DNA from: Saccharum officinarum
Lineage: Eukaryota; Streptophyta; Magnoliopsida; Poales; Poaceae
DNA length: 64,000 nt
Direction of reading: 5' to 3'
Assembly (NCBI GenBank): GCA_020631735.1
Contig: CM036225.1
Coordinates: 65,212,662-65,276,661 of the forward strand
A model generated the notes under the pieces. That model made no database searches, was not told the DNA's origin, and was given only the letters and a program-made list of their open reading frames with translations. A program made the position numbers and the translations under genes. Positions 45,879 to 57,575 of the stretch are shown here, in pieces. The first letter of the stretch is position 1; every line of letters starts with the position of its first letter.

Positions 45879-47513
45879 GACCAGAGCTATCCAAGTCGCA
45901 ATCTTGGGTGCATAATGACCATACAATCGAAATCAACCATCTCTAGAATAACTTCATATTTGCCAACTTCGATGGCAACCATCTGCTTTGTATTGACCAC
46001 AATTATTGTGATCAAGAATGAAGATTTAGAACTTTTTAGTGTTGAGAGACAACTAATTAGTTACCAATAGGAAGGTTAATCTCCAGTTAGGTAATGACTC
46101 ATTGGTAGCTACTAAGGCTATGTCTTACAGAGCAATATCCAACAAGAAGTTAATCATCTAGCCACAACTTGAGTGATACTCTATCTTTCAGAGCCATTGT
46201 GATCAAGTCAATTCCATCTTGGACAATCACACCGATAGTGCAAGGTGTTCTATTAGCTAAGGTGAAAAAGTAGAAAAAGTATGTGTTTTGCCTTGCAAAA
46301 GTAACCCGCAAGTTTAAAGCGTGTGCATCCTCGAATTGGTACGTGAATTAATAGTCGAGATCTGCTGTTGGATGGCCCTTTTGAGGTCTCACAGATACTA
46401 GTTTACACTCTTTCATTTGCTTTTGCTTTCTCGTATTCCCAATGTATGAGCAGCCTTGGTTTCTGCAAATCAATTTGAAAAGTGTCAAACAACAGATTTC
46501 CATCTTAGAGCTGATGTTTGATCCTAAAAAGGAAGCCTCAAGGTGAAAGGTTGGCCTGACAAAGTTGCTACACTGCAAGTCAACTCAACTTATAGTGCAA
46601 CTAAGTCACAAAGGAAAATTTTACTCAACCGCTTGGTGGTAGACTACTTCCCGCGGTTTAGTAAATATTACAACTTTTGTTGTCCTTAAGGCCTCGTTAC
46701 ATCTTTCTTTGGGAATTATTTTCCTAAGATGACATACTTTGGTACCTTATAAACGTTTTTACCCAAGAGGTTGCATCTGATTCAACCTAGATAACTGTTG
46801 TCTTTGGATAAAAGAATTTTTTTTAGATAGCTGTTGGCAGAAATATGGAGCCGACAAAGTCAGCTATCACATTTACTAACCCAACGACAAACTCAGATAA
46901 TACAGTGTTGTCATCAGAGAAAGAGAACTGCACACATGGAACCTAAAGTAGTTTTTCATTAGTTGATATATGAATGTTTGAACATTTACGACCAACATAG
47001 ACCATGTCTGTTGGTTAGTCAGTATCCTATAGCCTCAAAGAATGTTTGTCGTCTATGATCTCACCCTTTTGGAAAGTTGTACTCAAGCCATTTTGGTAGA
47101 GAACTGCTTTTCAAAACCGTGTGAACATAGAGTCATTTCAACGAGTATACTTCTAAAAATTTGGTCTAATGTCAAGTTCATATGGCCTATGTGGTGCTTT
47201 TTAGAGAGTCAGATACTTGTGAGTGGTTCACTCATGGACCAAATGATCTCCGTACACTGAGAACACAGTATGTGCTATCTTGGATTCCTCCCAAAGTAAT
47301 AATGCTTCATGGAAGTCAATGAAGGAAATTCTTCAGACAAATTTTACCATGAAGAGTAAGTATCAGAAAGTTCCTTTGGTCAAATTGTTCACCGATGTTG
47401 AAGCTTTATAGCTGAATGCTATAGCAGATGTTGGGAACTAGATAATGTGTCTCTCTTCCTTAAAAGATCTTCCATTCCGAATCTCGGGACGCGATTCTTT
47501 TAAGGGGGAGGGC
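45879..47513 (+). other. LARD internal region, 3' part, ending in PPT
   Basis: No recognisable gene; short broken frames only. It ends with ATCTCGGGACGCGATTCTTT, then AAGGGGGAGGGC directly before the 3' LTR. That phrase is familiar from the end of Gypsy elements of this kind. The interval may be decayed coding sequence beyond recognition. Confidence 0.6.
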
Positions 47514-50500
47514 TGTAACACCCCAGGTGTTGATCACCAATTAAGTAGTGGGTTTAAGCTCAAACACGACAAATTAGTGGAGATGACGATGCCAAAGTCA
47601 AACCTATGGAAATGAACCCTAACCTAAACTTGGATAGTACACCCTTGCTTACATATAGGCTCAATTAAAAGATATATGCTTGGGTGTTGTTATCAAAGTA
47701 TCTTCACATGTCTCACATCAATAACTATCTATATTGATCCCTGGAAAAGTTTCATGAAGTTTGGGATCAAAAAGTCACATGAAATGATAAGTTCCATTCC
47801 TATTGGAATTTGCCCCGTTAAGTGAATGGAATTGTAGATCATCAGCCAAACCATGCAAACTTGTCCAAATGACTCTAGACGAACTCTACAACAAAAGTCA
47901 TGATGGGTTCATGTTGAGCAAATGTCAAGAAAATGCCTCGATTGGCCTAAAACCCTAGTTTAGGCTTTATCGGGTTGCTACTTTGACCAAAGTGGAAGTC
48001 TAAGTTCTGTACCAGTAATGAGGTTTGACCTTAAACAAAAGTTGTAGTTCATCTTGTGTAGAACAAACTTTGTTTAATGGTCAAGAGCTAGTTTGGCCTC
48101 TAACCTAGTCAAATAGAGATCACAATATGGAATCAGCTGCTATTTTCAGCACTTAGAAAAATATTCTAAGTCCTTATTGTGACAGCAGCAAGTTGGTTAC
48201 TTTGCGACATTTTATCGTACAAATTCATGTGGTAACTCAATTAGGCTCCTTAATAAGAGTTGGAGTACTGTTCTTGAGGAACACAATGAATCAAGTGTCA
48301 TTGCATTTGGAGTATATTTGGATCTCCAAAAGCAATTGCTAAAACAGCATGTTTGCAACTTTGTCGCTCAAATGACATTGAGATTGGCATGTCACGTTCT
48401 CCAAAAATTGTTAAGCAACTTGGTTTGACCCCTTAACAAAAGTTGGAGTTTATGTTATGGGGAAGAACATTCCAGAAGGTGACACTTGTTGGATTTCAAA
48501 TTTGCCCATCAATTTTGGGATAGTTGTTGATCTTGTCGATGCGTTGACAGTGCTATATTGGCATTCGATTATCTACTAATCCGTGGCCCTAATGACCTGA
48601 GTGTCTTAACAAGAGTTGGGGAGCATCAGCAGATGAGCAAACTTCGTAATTGGCCCGTGATCAGATTCGACCCAGACATGGCCCAAAAATGCTTCCCACC
48701 ATCACCACCTTGCTGCACGCCAGGTGTTCGACTGAATGTCGCCGTGGCGACCATGCCGGGCAGCCACGCGTTCCCCCATTGCCACGCGCCCAGACCCCTC
48801 CTCACCTCGATTTGGAGCGCCTGAGCTGCTCTCTAACGATCCCCACTCCTCTTTGCTCGTCCTCGCTCGCTCCTCCTCGCTCTCCGCCGCAGCGACGCCG
48901 CGCGTGGCCGTGTCCGCCATGGACGGTCGGCAAGCTCCGTGGCCGGACATCACCAAGCTCCCTACCGCAAAATCGAACCACCGCACCATCTTCCCCTCAC
49001 CACGCCGCCCCTCCCGCGCCTCTTCCCCGGCTCCAACCGCCGCCGTAGCGCCATCGTCGCCGGAGCATGCCGTCAACTGGCCGCCATTGCCGAGCCGAAC
49101 GAAGTTCCATGGCGGACCACCCCAAGCGCCCCACCGCAAAAATTGAATATTGCCGCACCTCCACCGCCACACGCCGACCCCAATGCGCCGCTTTCCTTGA
49201 TCGAGAGCCGCCTGCGGCATGCTCCCGCCGGGGCACCGACCACCGGAGCCGCCCGCCTCCGTGGCCAGGAGGCCACGGGCCACCTCACCCCGAGCCGCGA
49301 CCGTCTTCGGGTGAGCCTCGATGCGCTGGTGCTCGTGCCGCCCTCAGCCGCCGCCGCCGGTGACCCTACCTCGCCGGAGCCGCGCGTCCAACCTCCTCTG
49401 CTGACGGCGGGAGGTAGAAGAAAGCCTCCGGCTCCCTCTCTCTCTCAGTGCCTCTCTGTGTGATGACAGGCGGGCCCAACCGGGCAGCGGGTCCCACGGG
49501 ACAGTTTAAGTAGTGGCTGTTTTGGGTGTGTTTTCGGGTGCGCCTAGCGATTTCAATAGGGTTTGAGTAATTCCCAGTTTGAATTTCAGATTTCATGTAA
49601 ATCTTCAAATATTCATATCTCATGCTAGGAGACTCCAAAAATAGTAAAAGTGGACTTTTTGGAAACCTTGAGAAGAGATCTATGCAGTGGAGTCATAATA
49701 TGTTACATGTTTGTAGGTATTTTCTAATGTCCTTATTTAAGTTTTAAAAATGCTCTAAAAATGCCTTTAAACCTAACCAGAGCAAGATCTGGAGTTTTAG
49801 ACATCCAAAAATAGTGATTCTTGTTTTGTTAATTTTGTGATGACTTGTACTTGCTAGGAAAAATATTAAACACACTTGTTGTTCACTGTTTTCTTAAGGT
49901 TTTGATTTGACCTTGATAAATAAAGAAATCTACATTATATTGCTTGTCATTTTTATATCTCGAGTTGTGTTGATCCAAATGATGTGAAATTTTATGGTAG
50001 TCTTATCATGCTATGAGTGTACTGTGGTATAAATCTCATGGTCATTGCTTACTGCATGATCAAGTTATTGATTTAACTTGTTTATAGCTTGATAAATAGC
50101 TTATAAATAATATATAAATGATAAAATAGAAAATGTTGTTCTTTTACCTTACTACGATGTTTCTATATCATATTGATTCATAATATGGCCTTGTGTTCAC
50201 AGAAAATATTGAGTTTTAGGTTTTACTTGCTCTCACATGATTTATCTCATTAGCTATTTGTCTTTTTCTTAGAGGTTGATATACTTGTCCAAATGGATGG
50301 AAATTTGGACAGTATACTTTTGGGAGCATTTGTAGACCCCTGTAATTTTGGTAGAATTTATTGAGTATCTTTATGATGTGGTCATAATTCCACCTAATGA
50401 TCTAAATAAATTAAGAAAATGTATTAAAAGAATTTATTTAGTAATTGACACTATGTTTTCTGATGTTCATTAGTCATGTACGAAATGTTGGTAAAGTTGG

Positions 50501-52898
50501 TTTTATCCAATTATATGTTTGCAACATAAGTTAATAATTATTTCTTGCAAATGAGGTTTCTGAACAGATTTGAGAATATTGTTAATTACCCTACGCAAAT
50601 GAGGTTTTCATGTCTTGTGTGCTATAACAAAGTTGTTGTGAATTTCATGATCTAGCTGCTATTAAATTTTGGTGGCATTTGGTCAAGTAGTTTTTGAGTT
50701 ATAGATGTTTAAAGTCCGGTTCCAGTTTTGGTTGCTCTCTGTTTGGAGCAGACCAGAGTCTGTAGTTTCATCTTTTCGACCAATTAAACTTGGGAATCAG
50801 GCTTAGTGGATATTAAATGAATTGTAGATAATTTCATAAGCTTTCCAGAATGTCTTCTTGCAAGTCATTGGGATTTAGTGATCTCCAGTTATGATTGATT
50901 TACTAAGCTACTATATGGATGTCCAGAAAGTGATAGATTTTGGTTGTAGTGCTTTGATTAACTTTGCCATGCTAGTGTGTTGAAGTGTGACTCATACCTT
51001 TGAAAGTACTTGGGTTGGTACCCTAGGATCTTATAAGACTTGTGTCTTGATTGATGTGCTTGCAATCTTCTATGTTATGCCCTAATAAGGATTAAGTTAA
51101 TTAGCTCTAGGTGTTTATGTGAACTTTGGTATGCTTGCATGATTACTTTGTTTATTGCACTTCTATGCATTCATACATATGTATTATTGCACCTCATTTA
51201 GGTACGCTAGCTGAAGCACGTGAAGGACCTGATGTGGAGCCAAACCCGAAGGCGCTGTTTGGTGGATCCAAACCCGAAGACAGAAGGACCAGACAAGTAG
51301 TAGTTTGGAGGTTGCTCGCCAAGTGACTTCATCTGACATACTCTAACTTGAGTCGGATCCCAGGCAAGCCCCAGAGCATTATAAGCCTCCTATCTTCAAA
51401 GTAATTATATATATATATATGTATATGTTATAAGTATTGTTGCATTAAGTGGTAGGAGTTGGTTAGAAACCCTTGCTGCATTATATCATTCCTTGTCCAG
51501 ATATATGAATCCTACATAGACTAGGATCGAGTAGATGCTTAGCCCTGCTTTAAGTGGTAGAAGTCAGGTGATTTCCTGTCACTTGCGAGATATAAGGATA
51601 TTCATATATGGCACGGTGGGCTATATTTGCTATCGTAGAATGGAACCATGTGTTAATAAAATGAAATGAGACCGGGTGGGATGACGATAGTGAAGCAACA
51701 AGGCATGGAGGTCTTGGGTGTGGATCTATCCCCGTCTGACTCGTTTAAGGACCGATTCGTTGTACGTCCTTAAGTCATGTTGAACGTAGTCTAACACTTA
51801 GTTGGCCGGATAAGCCGTTCCGACCGTGAAGCCGAGTAATATGGTTCAGGCCAGGAATCGAATGGTAGGTTGCTTCTTGGAGGAGAGAAAGGATGTGCTT
51901 GGGGACATTGGCGTGAGACCAAGGGGGGGGTTAGAGTCCCTATCACCTAGCAGAGTGTCGCCCTTGGGGTCGCGACATCATTCGGACCCGCGATTCCTAA
52001 ATCATATAAAAAGGTGGCCTGTGCGACCCTGGCAGGGGTCTGCACGGTGAGTGTTAGAAATACCCCTCCAGCTGGATAGGAATTCGATTCGAATCGCTGT
52101 CGCTTTCGGTTAGTGAGCACTTGACTTGAGCAGCGGCAACGTAGATTCCATTAAATTGAACGGATGGTTAATTGGATCACGATGGAAAGATTGCCTCAAT
52201 TTATACCTGCTATGGTTAATATTGTTTGCTCCTAATAAAGTGAGTGCTCTAGTACAGGTTCTAATATAGATGATAGGTTAATAATAATTAACTTGATGCT
52301 TAAGCATTAATTATTGATCATCTATATTAAGCTTTTATGCAAAATGTTGTCAAGCCAGCCCACTTTATATCAGCCTTGCATGATCCTTGGTGTCACCTTA
52401 TTTCTAGTTTCTGACGGATAAGTCTAGTTGAGTACTTTGTCGTACTCAGGGTTTTATCCCCACTTGTTACAGGTTGTGATGTATCATGGCGACTGCAAGA
52501 GTTGGTCGGCTCCTGCCGTAGAGGCGAAGCGTGATCACGGGCATGATCCTTCTTATTCATCTTGCCTCTAATGCTTTTGTTGGAAGTCGACCTTGGTACT
52601 GGCATGTATTTGAAATAAGATAAATGTTAGTTTCAAATTACTTTGATTCCGCTACTTTTCAAACTAAGTTGTAATAACTATGTTAAACTCCGATGTATAT
52701 TGAATTACTTGTGAAATGGTTGTAACATGTGACTTGTTATGTTGAATCACTACGATCTTGGCTTGTATGTTGGTTGGTTTGAAATCCCTCGTGATTTCAC
52801 TAGACTACCGGAGTTATATGGGCTCAAGTGCGAGAATTTGATCACTTCGGTGATTGTTTTTGTACTTGTGCTCTTATAATTTAGACGGTTCCGTTATA
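47514..52898 (+). repeat. 3' LTR of LARD-like element (5,385 bp)
   Basis: Starts TGTAACACCCC after the PPT and ends CCGTTATA, where the terminal CA has mutated to TA; the TSD GCAGC follows. It is uninterrupted, so it serves as the reference for this LTR. The GC-rich island is at 48670-49506. Confidence 0.93.
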
Positions 52899-52903
52899 GC
52901 AGC

Positions 52904-55091
52904 GGTACGGCGTAGCCGACGAGCCAGTCTTTGGTGCACAAAATCATGTCAACTGAATGTATTGAACGTGTTAGTAATCTAATATTTGCATATTTATAGA
53001 TACTTACGTCGAGTAAGCTACGTGTGTCGTCGTCCCTCACCCTCGGACAAAAGTGTTCTATTTCTTGGACCGACATCCCGAGGGAGTTGCTCTACAACAA
53101 AGTTTTAAGTTGTAATTCATTGTTACGCAAATCGATATGTAAAAGTAGAGCAAATGACATACCACTCTGTCCAAGATCAGTCCTGCTCCCACCTGGCGAC
53201 CTACACGAGTAGAGTGGTCATACGTCGTGTCCTCATCCTCGGACGACTCAATGTCAGCGTAGTCATCGTGTGTCCACTGTAACTTAAGCCTCGGACGAGT
53301 CGCTTGGTGGTACCAAGCTTGGTACCGCCTGTAGTCTCTGTTCGTGTGTGGCTCATCGTTGTCGTCCACGTTCTTGTCGAACATCTCCCACTCTTCGATG
53401 TAGTCTCGGTGGTGATGGGCCCAATCAAAGATTTTCCTATTTTTCTTACAATTGAGCCTGCAAAACACGTACACAAGTTAGTCAACATCGTGTGACTATA
53501 ACATGCATGTATGCCAAAGTTAAAAATTTTGGCAGAGTTTCCTTTGTTTGTTGAAGCAAACCACACCTATATGCATTCCATAGACATACAAACATACCAA
53601 CAATTATTTCATCCATCTTATTCGACATATATCAAGTGGTAATAATATAAGTGCAACTTCAGGAAAAAAAAAGGTCCAATTACAAAGAATAGAACACTTA
53701 CTTGTGCAAGTCAACACCGGTCGACACTGGAGATGGTGGACAACGTTGCCTTGCTCCAAACTGGCGTGCAACTCGATGTGGAAGGTGGTACTCGATAACA
53801 TAGAAGCAGATAAGAGGGCACCTCACCCTGTAGAGCTCGCTGTCACTGTCACACACGTTGCTCTCACAAAAGGAAGTGCGACCTCATCCGCGTATGGCTC
53901 CCAAGTCACCTGTAACGTGTCCAAACAAGAAGTTAGATAGCTTAATAAATAATTTCTTTCGAACCAACATGTATAATAATTCGTACTTACACTACAGGCC
54001 ATTAGCCTGTCTAGCTCGTCCGTGTACTCTTTGTACGCCCGCTCCATCCTCGCGTGAGGAACTATGACCTAGTCCCATAGGTACGCCCACGTCAGCTGTA
54101 GACGTGCGTTCTACACTAGGAACCAGTTGCGAGGAGCCAGCACCACGGGACGAGCAACTAGAAGCCGCGACCACATCCATAGCTAGAGTAGGTACGCACA
54201 CCCACCAAGTGAGGCTGACTATGAAGATCGCCGACACGCCTCGTAAAGCTGACGGTAAAGGAAAGCCAACACTGTAGAGCCCCAGCTGTAGTGACTCGCT
54301 TGGTCCCGGTCTGTGAGGCAGTGGATCCACATCCACGATGCAGTGTCCCCCGTTCCATCGGGGAAGAGAACAGAGCCAAACAAGTGTAGGATCCACGCCC
54401 TACAGTAGTACTAGACTGTCTGCTCGTCTATCCCTGGAGGACACTGTGCGAACTCAGCCCGAAGCCATGAGAGAAGAACACCAGAAGTGCGCTCTCCTTG
54501 CTCACCCACCGGACATCCAAGGAAGGCCTCCACCCGAGCTCTCCAACCCTCTGACCTACACTGCCCTATCACTGCCCTCCCACAAATCCTCAGACCTAGC
54601 ATCTTCTGACAGTTCTGTAGCGTGACTGTCATCTCCCCAAATGCCATGTGAAAGCTGTGAGTCTCAGGTCGCCACCTATAATTTTAGCAAACCAATAATG
54701 CTCCTCAGAAACATAACCGTGTGAACAAATGATTATTAATACATCCTATATTTTCATAAAATACCTGTCAACCAATGAAGTCAAGCCCGTTGAGTTGAAC
54801 AAAGGCAGACCACGACGAACCTAGAAAGATATGACGTCCAGGCCAGCTCTCGATAGGTAAGGTGTGTACCTGTCGTCGTACTGCATTTCCAAGAACCCTC
54901 CATGTACTCTAGAATGAAGGAGCGGAAGGTCCTGCATTTTAACGAAATACAAATGTTACTTGACACACACATATGCACTTATAATTCAAAGTTTGTGATA
55001 TGGGAGTGTAAAATCTTACCTGCCCCGACGCTACGAGACGTCCTCGGTGGCTCTCGTCGTACACTGGGTCCATAAGGTGGAATTACGCCAT
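52904..55091 (-). pseudogene. Plant mobile domain (PMD) gene, multi-exon, inactivated
   Basis: Minus-strand gene with a PMD (aminotransferase-like plant mobile domain, PF10536 type), as often carried by grass MULEs. It starts ATG 55089-55091, but the third codon is TAA. Probable exons are about 55019-55091 (FHLMDPVYDESHRGRLVASG), 54765-54931 (LHSRVHGGFLEMQYDDRYTP) and 54675 to about 54000 (EMTVTLQNCQKMLGLRI, GWRARVEAFLG). Further ones run to about 53008 (YIEEWEMFDKN, KLQWTHDDYADIESSEDEDT, VQEIEHFCPRVRDDDTRSLL). The introns have GT...AG ends. A TAG at 54821-54823 breaks exon 2. The final segment is at 29302-29622, beyond the LARD insertion. The domain is thought to act in silencing or transposition; a function here is only inferred. 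Confidence 0.75.
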
Positions 55092-55204
55092 CCTACAAAA
55101 AGAATATAGTCAGTAAGTTATAAAATAAATATGCATTTAAACATAAAGCAAGAATTGTACACTAAATACGATAGGTATTAAATAATAGAAACAACTATAA
55201 GTCG

Positions 55205-56205
55205 CACCTCACTAATTTGCCAATGGCAAGTGCGGGAATTGTGGCCAAGTCTACCGCACTTGCCACACTCGTACTGCTCTGGGTCATTAAGAAATGGCAT
55301 CGCTCTCCCACGTCGCGTTCTACCAGGTATCTGATCCATAACCATCCTGTGCCTCGTCCTCTTTCTAGAGCCCCGCTTGTCCCAATGGTAAGCTAGATCT
55401 GCAACGTACGTTGGACTGTCGTATGGAGGCCACTCTCCAGGGTCCCGAAAAGGCATGAAGCGGGGCCTCCATGTTTAGACAAGCGTGTCGACACTGAACT
55501 CGCGAGGTATCCTAGCCTCAATATCATAGTTGCGATGCCTAGCAGCTGCTACAAGGTGAGAACATACAAAGTGATACTGCCTTGGTTTCCCACAAGTGCA
55601 TGAGAAGTCTTGGAGGACTACCACATGAATCCTCGACTCTCGGACCTCACCATCAGATGTAGTACCACCGGTATGCTTCACCTCATATCTTCCTGTGGCA
55701 TGGTCAAAACATGTGACCTCATGTGTGCCAGCCCTTTCCTTCGCCTTGTCTAGATGTGCATGTGGTGTGGGAGTCCAAATCTTACCTTCACTCTGCAACT
55801 GCAATGCATGGGTGTGCCGATCGTTGAACCAGGCAACAAGCTTGTAGAATGTGAATTGAACGATAGCATTCACGGGCATACCACGAATCCCCAGCAACAG
55901 CTTATTAAAAGACTCGGTCATGTTGCTACACTAAAACTCATACCTTCAACCACCTGTGTCGTGAGCTCTTATCCATTTGTCCACATCTCGCATCAAACCT
56001 GTCAGCCATTGTCTACCTTCGGCATTAGATGCGGTTCTGACCTCCTCTAACTTCCTCCAGAAATACCTATCCTCAAGCTGTCGAGCAGCCTCCTGGAAAA
56101 GATTAAAATTATCCTTCACACCATCCTTTCGGAGTAGATTCTCAGCAAGGTGCCGAGTACACCAACGATGGTGCAAAGGTGCATATCCCTCCCAACAAGC
56201 TAAGG
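55205..56205 (-). pseudogene. MULE (mudrA-like) transposase, C-terminal part, inactivated
   Basis: Transposase of a Mutator-like element. Reading the minus strand there is part of the MULE domain (APLHHRWCTRHLAENLL, FWRKLEEVR), then MTESFNKLLLGIRGMPVNAI. The SWIM zinc finger follows with CTCGKPRQYHFVCSH (the CxCxnCxH ligands are all present). A CCHC-like knuckle, CGKCGRLGHNSRTC, is near the end. Three nonsense codons lie in otherwise continuous frame: 55946-55948 (TGA where Trp is expected), 55931-55933 (TAG for Gln) and 55475-55477 (TAA for Gln). The N-terminal half, including most catalytic acidic residues, is missing upstream of about 56205. A 117-bp interval with GT...AG ends separates it from the PMD gene. 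Confidence 0.85.
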
Positions 56206-56515
56206 AAGATGTGGACAAATATGAGAGCGACGATGAGAAAGAGAAGGTCGCCGCATTTGTGATTAGGCCATCATCATCTTCGTCGACATCTTCATCACCA
56301 CCTTCACCGCCACCTTCACCATCATCGTCTATTTCTCACCTATGCCTTATGGCCAAAGGTGAACGAAAGGTACAAAACAATGATAGTGATGATGATGATA
56401 GCGATAGTGATGATGAATATGATGCACCAAGCTGCCGCGCCCTCGCCCGTGCCCGTGCCCGCACACCTCGCCGGAGCTGCGCCGCCGCAGCCGCGCTACC
56501 GAAGTCGCCCTAGCT
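56205..56515 (+). pseudogene. Gag-like fragment (Lys/Asp/Ser-rich)
   Basis: The plus-strand frame after the MULE breakpoint reads EDVDKYESDDEKEKVAAF, a Ser/Pro run, then LCLMAKGERKVQ and an Asp/Ser-rich stretch. The CLMAKG plus acidic stretch is reminiscent of Copia Gag mid-regions. It stops at 56515 after an Ala/Arg-rich tail of different composition. Neither end matches a start or a complete domain. Assignment is tentative. Confidence 0.4.
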
Positions 56516-56519
56516 TCTC

Positions 56520-57084
56520 CTCGGAGTCCTCTCCTTGACGCGCGCGCTCACCTCCGGAGTCCCCACCTTTTCACCGAAAACCCTAACCCTAGATCACGAG
56601 GTTCACCAAAAACCCTAACCCTAGATCATCTCCATCTTCGCGATCGTCTCTGTCTCCGCAAGGTGATGTCTTCTCCTTGGATTAGGGTTTACCGTCGATT
56701 TTCTGGTGAATTACTAATTCAATTGTCAATCGATCGTCGATTGTATTCCAAGGTTTCGGTCGCCATCTTCGGGTAACCCTAATACGTCGAGATCATCTAC
56801 CGGTCATCGGATCATCGCTCATCGAGGTAGCTATCGCGGTCATCTCATATCTTACCTCACCTGCTTGCTCTTACTAGGATCTCGCTTATCTCTTAGATAT
56901 ATATATTGCTTATAGTAGATCCATCTATTCTATCATTTCAGTTTGTCCTGTCAGTGCTGAGTGGTTCAGGTGATCAGTTGTGAATTCGAGGCCAAGCCTG
57001 CGGATACGGATTGAGGCCAAGCCTCATAAGGTTCAGTACATCATCTGCCTTTTTAGTGTGTCTCAGTACATCCTCTTTGTCAGT
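56520..57084 (+). promoter_or_regulatory. Possible promoter/5' leader with telo-box motifs
   Basis: AAAACCCTAACCCTAGATCA occurs twice within 56575-56630. AAACCCTAA telo-boxes are known plant promoter elements. The sequence then turns T-rich with a TATATATAT stretch near 56900, before the ATG at 57085. GAGGCCAAGCCT is duplicated near 56990 and 57013. Promoter function is inferred from position only. Confidence 0.35.
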
Positions 57085-57575
57085 ATGGTTCGTTACAAGA
57101 ACGCTGGTGGGGCACCTAGTGACGGGGATGACAGTCCCCCCAGGAGGACAGAGGTAGCTCGCGGGAAGCGAGTTAAGATTGCTACCAAGAAAAGGAAGAG
57201 AACTCTTACAGAGGCAGAGATAGCTCAGGCAGTGGCAGATGCAGCAGAGAGGGGTGGCAGGAGCAGTGGTATTTGCATTGGTGAGAGTCGCTTTCATCTT
57301 GAAGGTCGACAACTCGGTACAGAGGCTACAGAGGAGACAGTAGAGGCTACAGAGGAGACAGTGGATCTCCCTGCAGAGCAGCCTACAGAGGATCCACAGG
57401 AGACTGAGGAGCAGACAGTACAGACTCCACAGCATCATCGCTCAGGACGTACGCGAGCTCAGGTCACTCCTAGGCCAGAGCGTCAGCGTCGTGGAGGTCG
57501 TCCACCTCCCAGGGCTAGAGGTCACCCCCTGTTGAGCACTTTGACCTCAGGGGTGCTACAGCCAGACAGGGCCAG
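57085..57575 (+). pseudogene. Unrecognised basic/acidic ORF, 5' part, cut by LTR insertion
   Basis: From ATG 57085 about 163 codons are open until the LTR at 57576; codons after that belong to the LTR. The N-terminus MVRYKNAGGAPSDGDDSPP is followed by a strongly basic segment (GKRVKIATKKRKRTLTEAE) and an Ala-rich stretch. Imperfect repeats of ATEETVE and Glu/Thr/Pro-rich sequence come next, then an Arg/Gly/Pro-rich part. The basic segment could be a nuclear signal. I recall similar low-complexity N-termini in grass transposon-related proteins but cannot name the family. The downstream half is outside the window. Confidence 0.5.

Larger units (their letters stand above)
29623..52898 (+). mobile_element. 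Giant-LTR, gene-less LTR element (LARD-like), complete
   Basis: The TSD GCAGC lies at 29618-29622 and 52899-52903. Without inserts the 5' LTR is about 5,450 bp, and the 3' LTR is 5,385 bp. LTRs begin TGTAACACCCCAGGTGTT, a start I associate with Tekay/Del-type Gypsy elements. A PBS-like sequence follows the 5' LTR and a PPT (AAGGGGGAGGG) precedes the 3' LTR. The internal region is about 4.7 kb after removing a nested solo LTR, with no recognisable gag or pol. By eye the LTRs differ by roughly 2 percent, making it older than the Sirevirus inserts. Confidence 0.9.

Noticed and set aside
37659..47513. Intact Gypsy gag-pol in the LARD internal region
   Set aside because: No zinc knuckle, protease, RT or integrase motif could be found in any frame; only short broken ORFs.
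56575..56630. Interstitial telomere repeat
   Set aside because: Only two AAACCCTAA-type units, better explained as telo-box promoter motifs.
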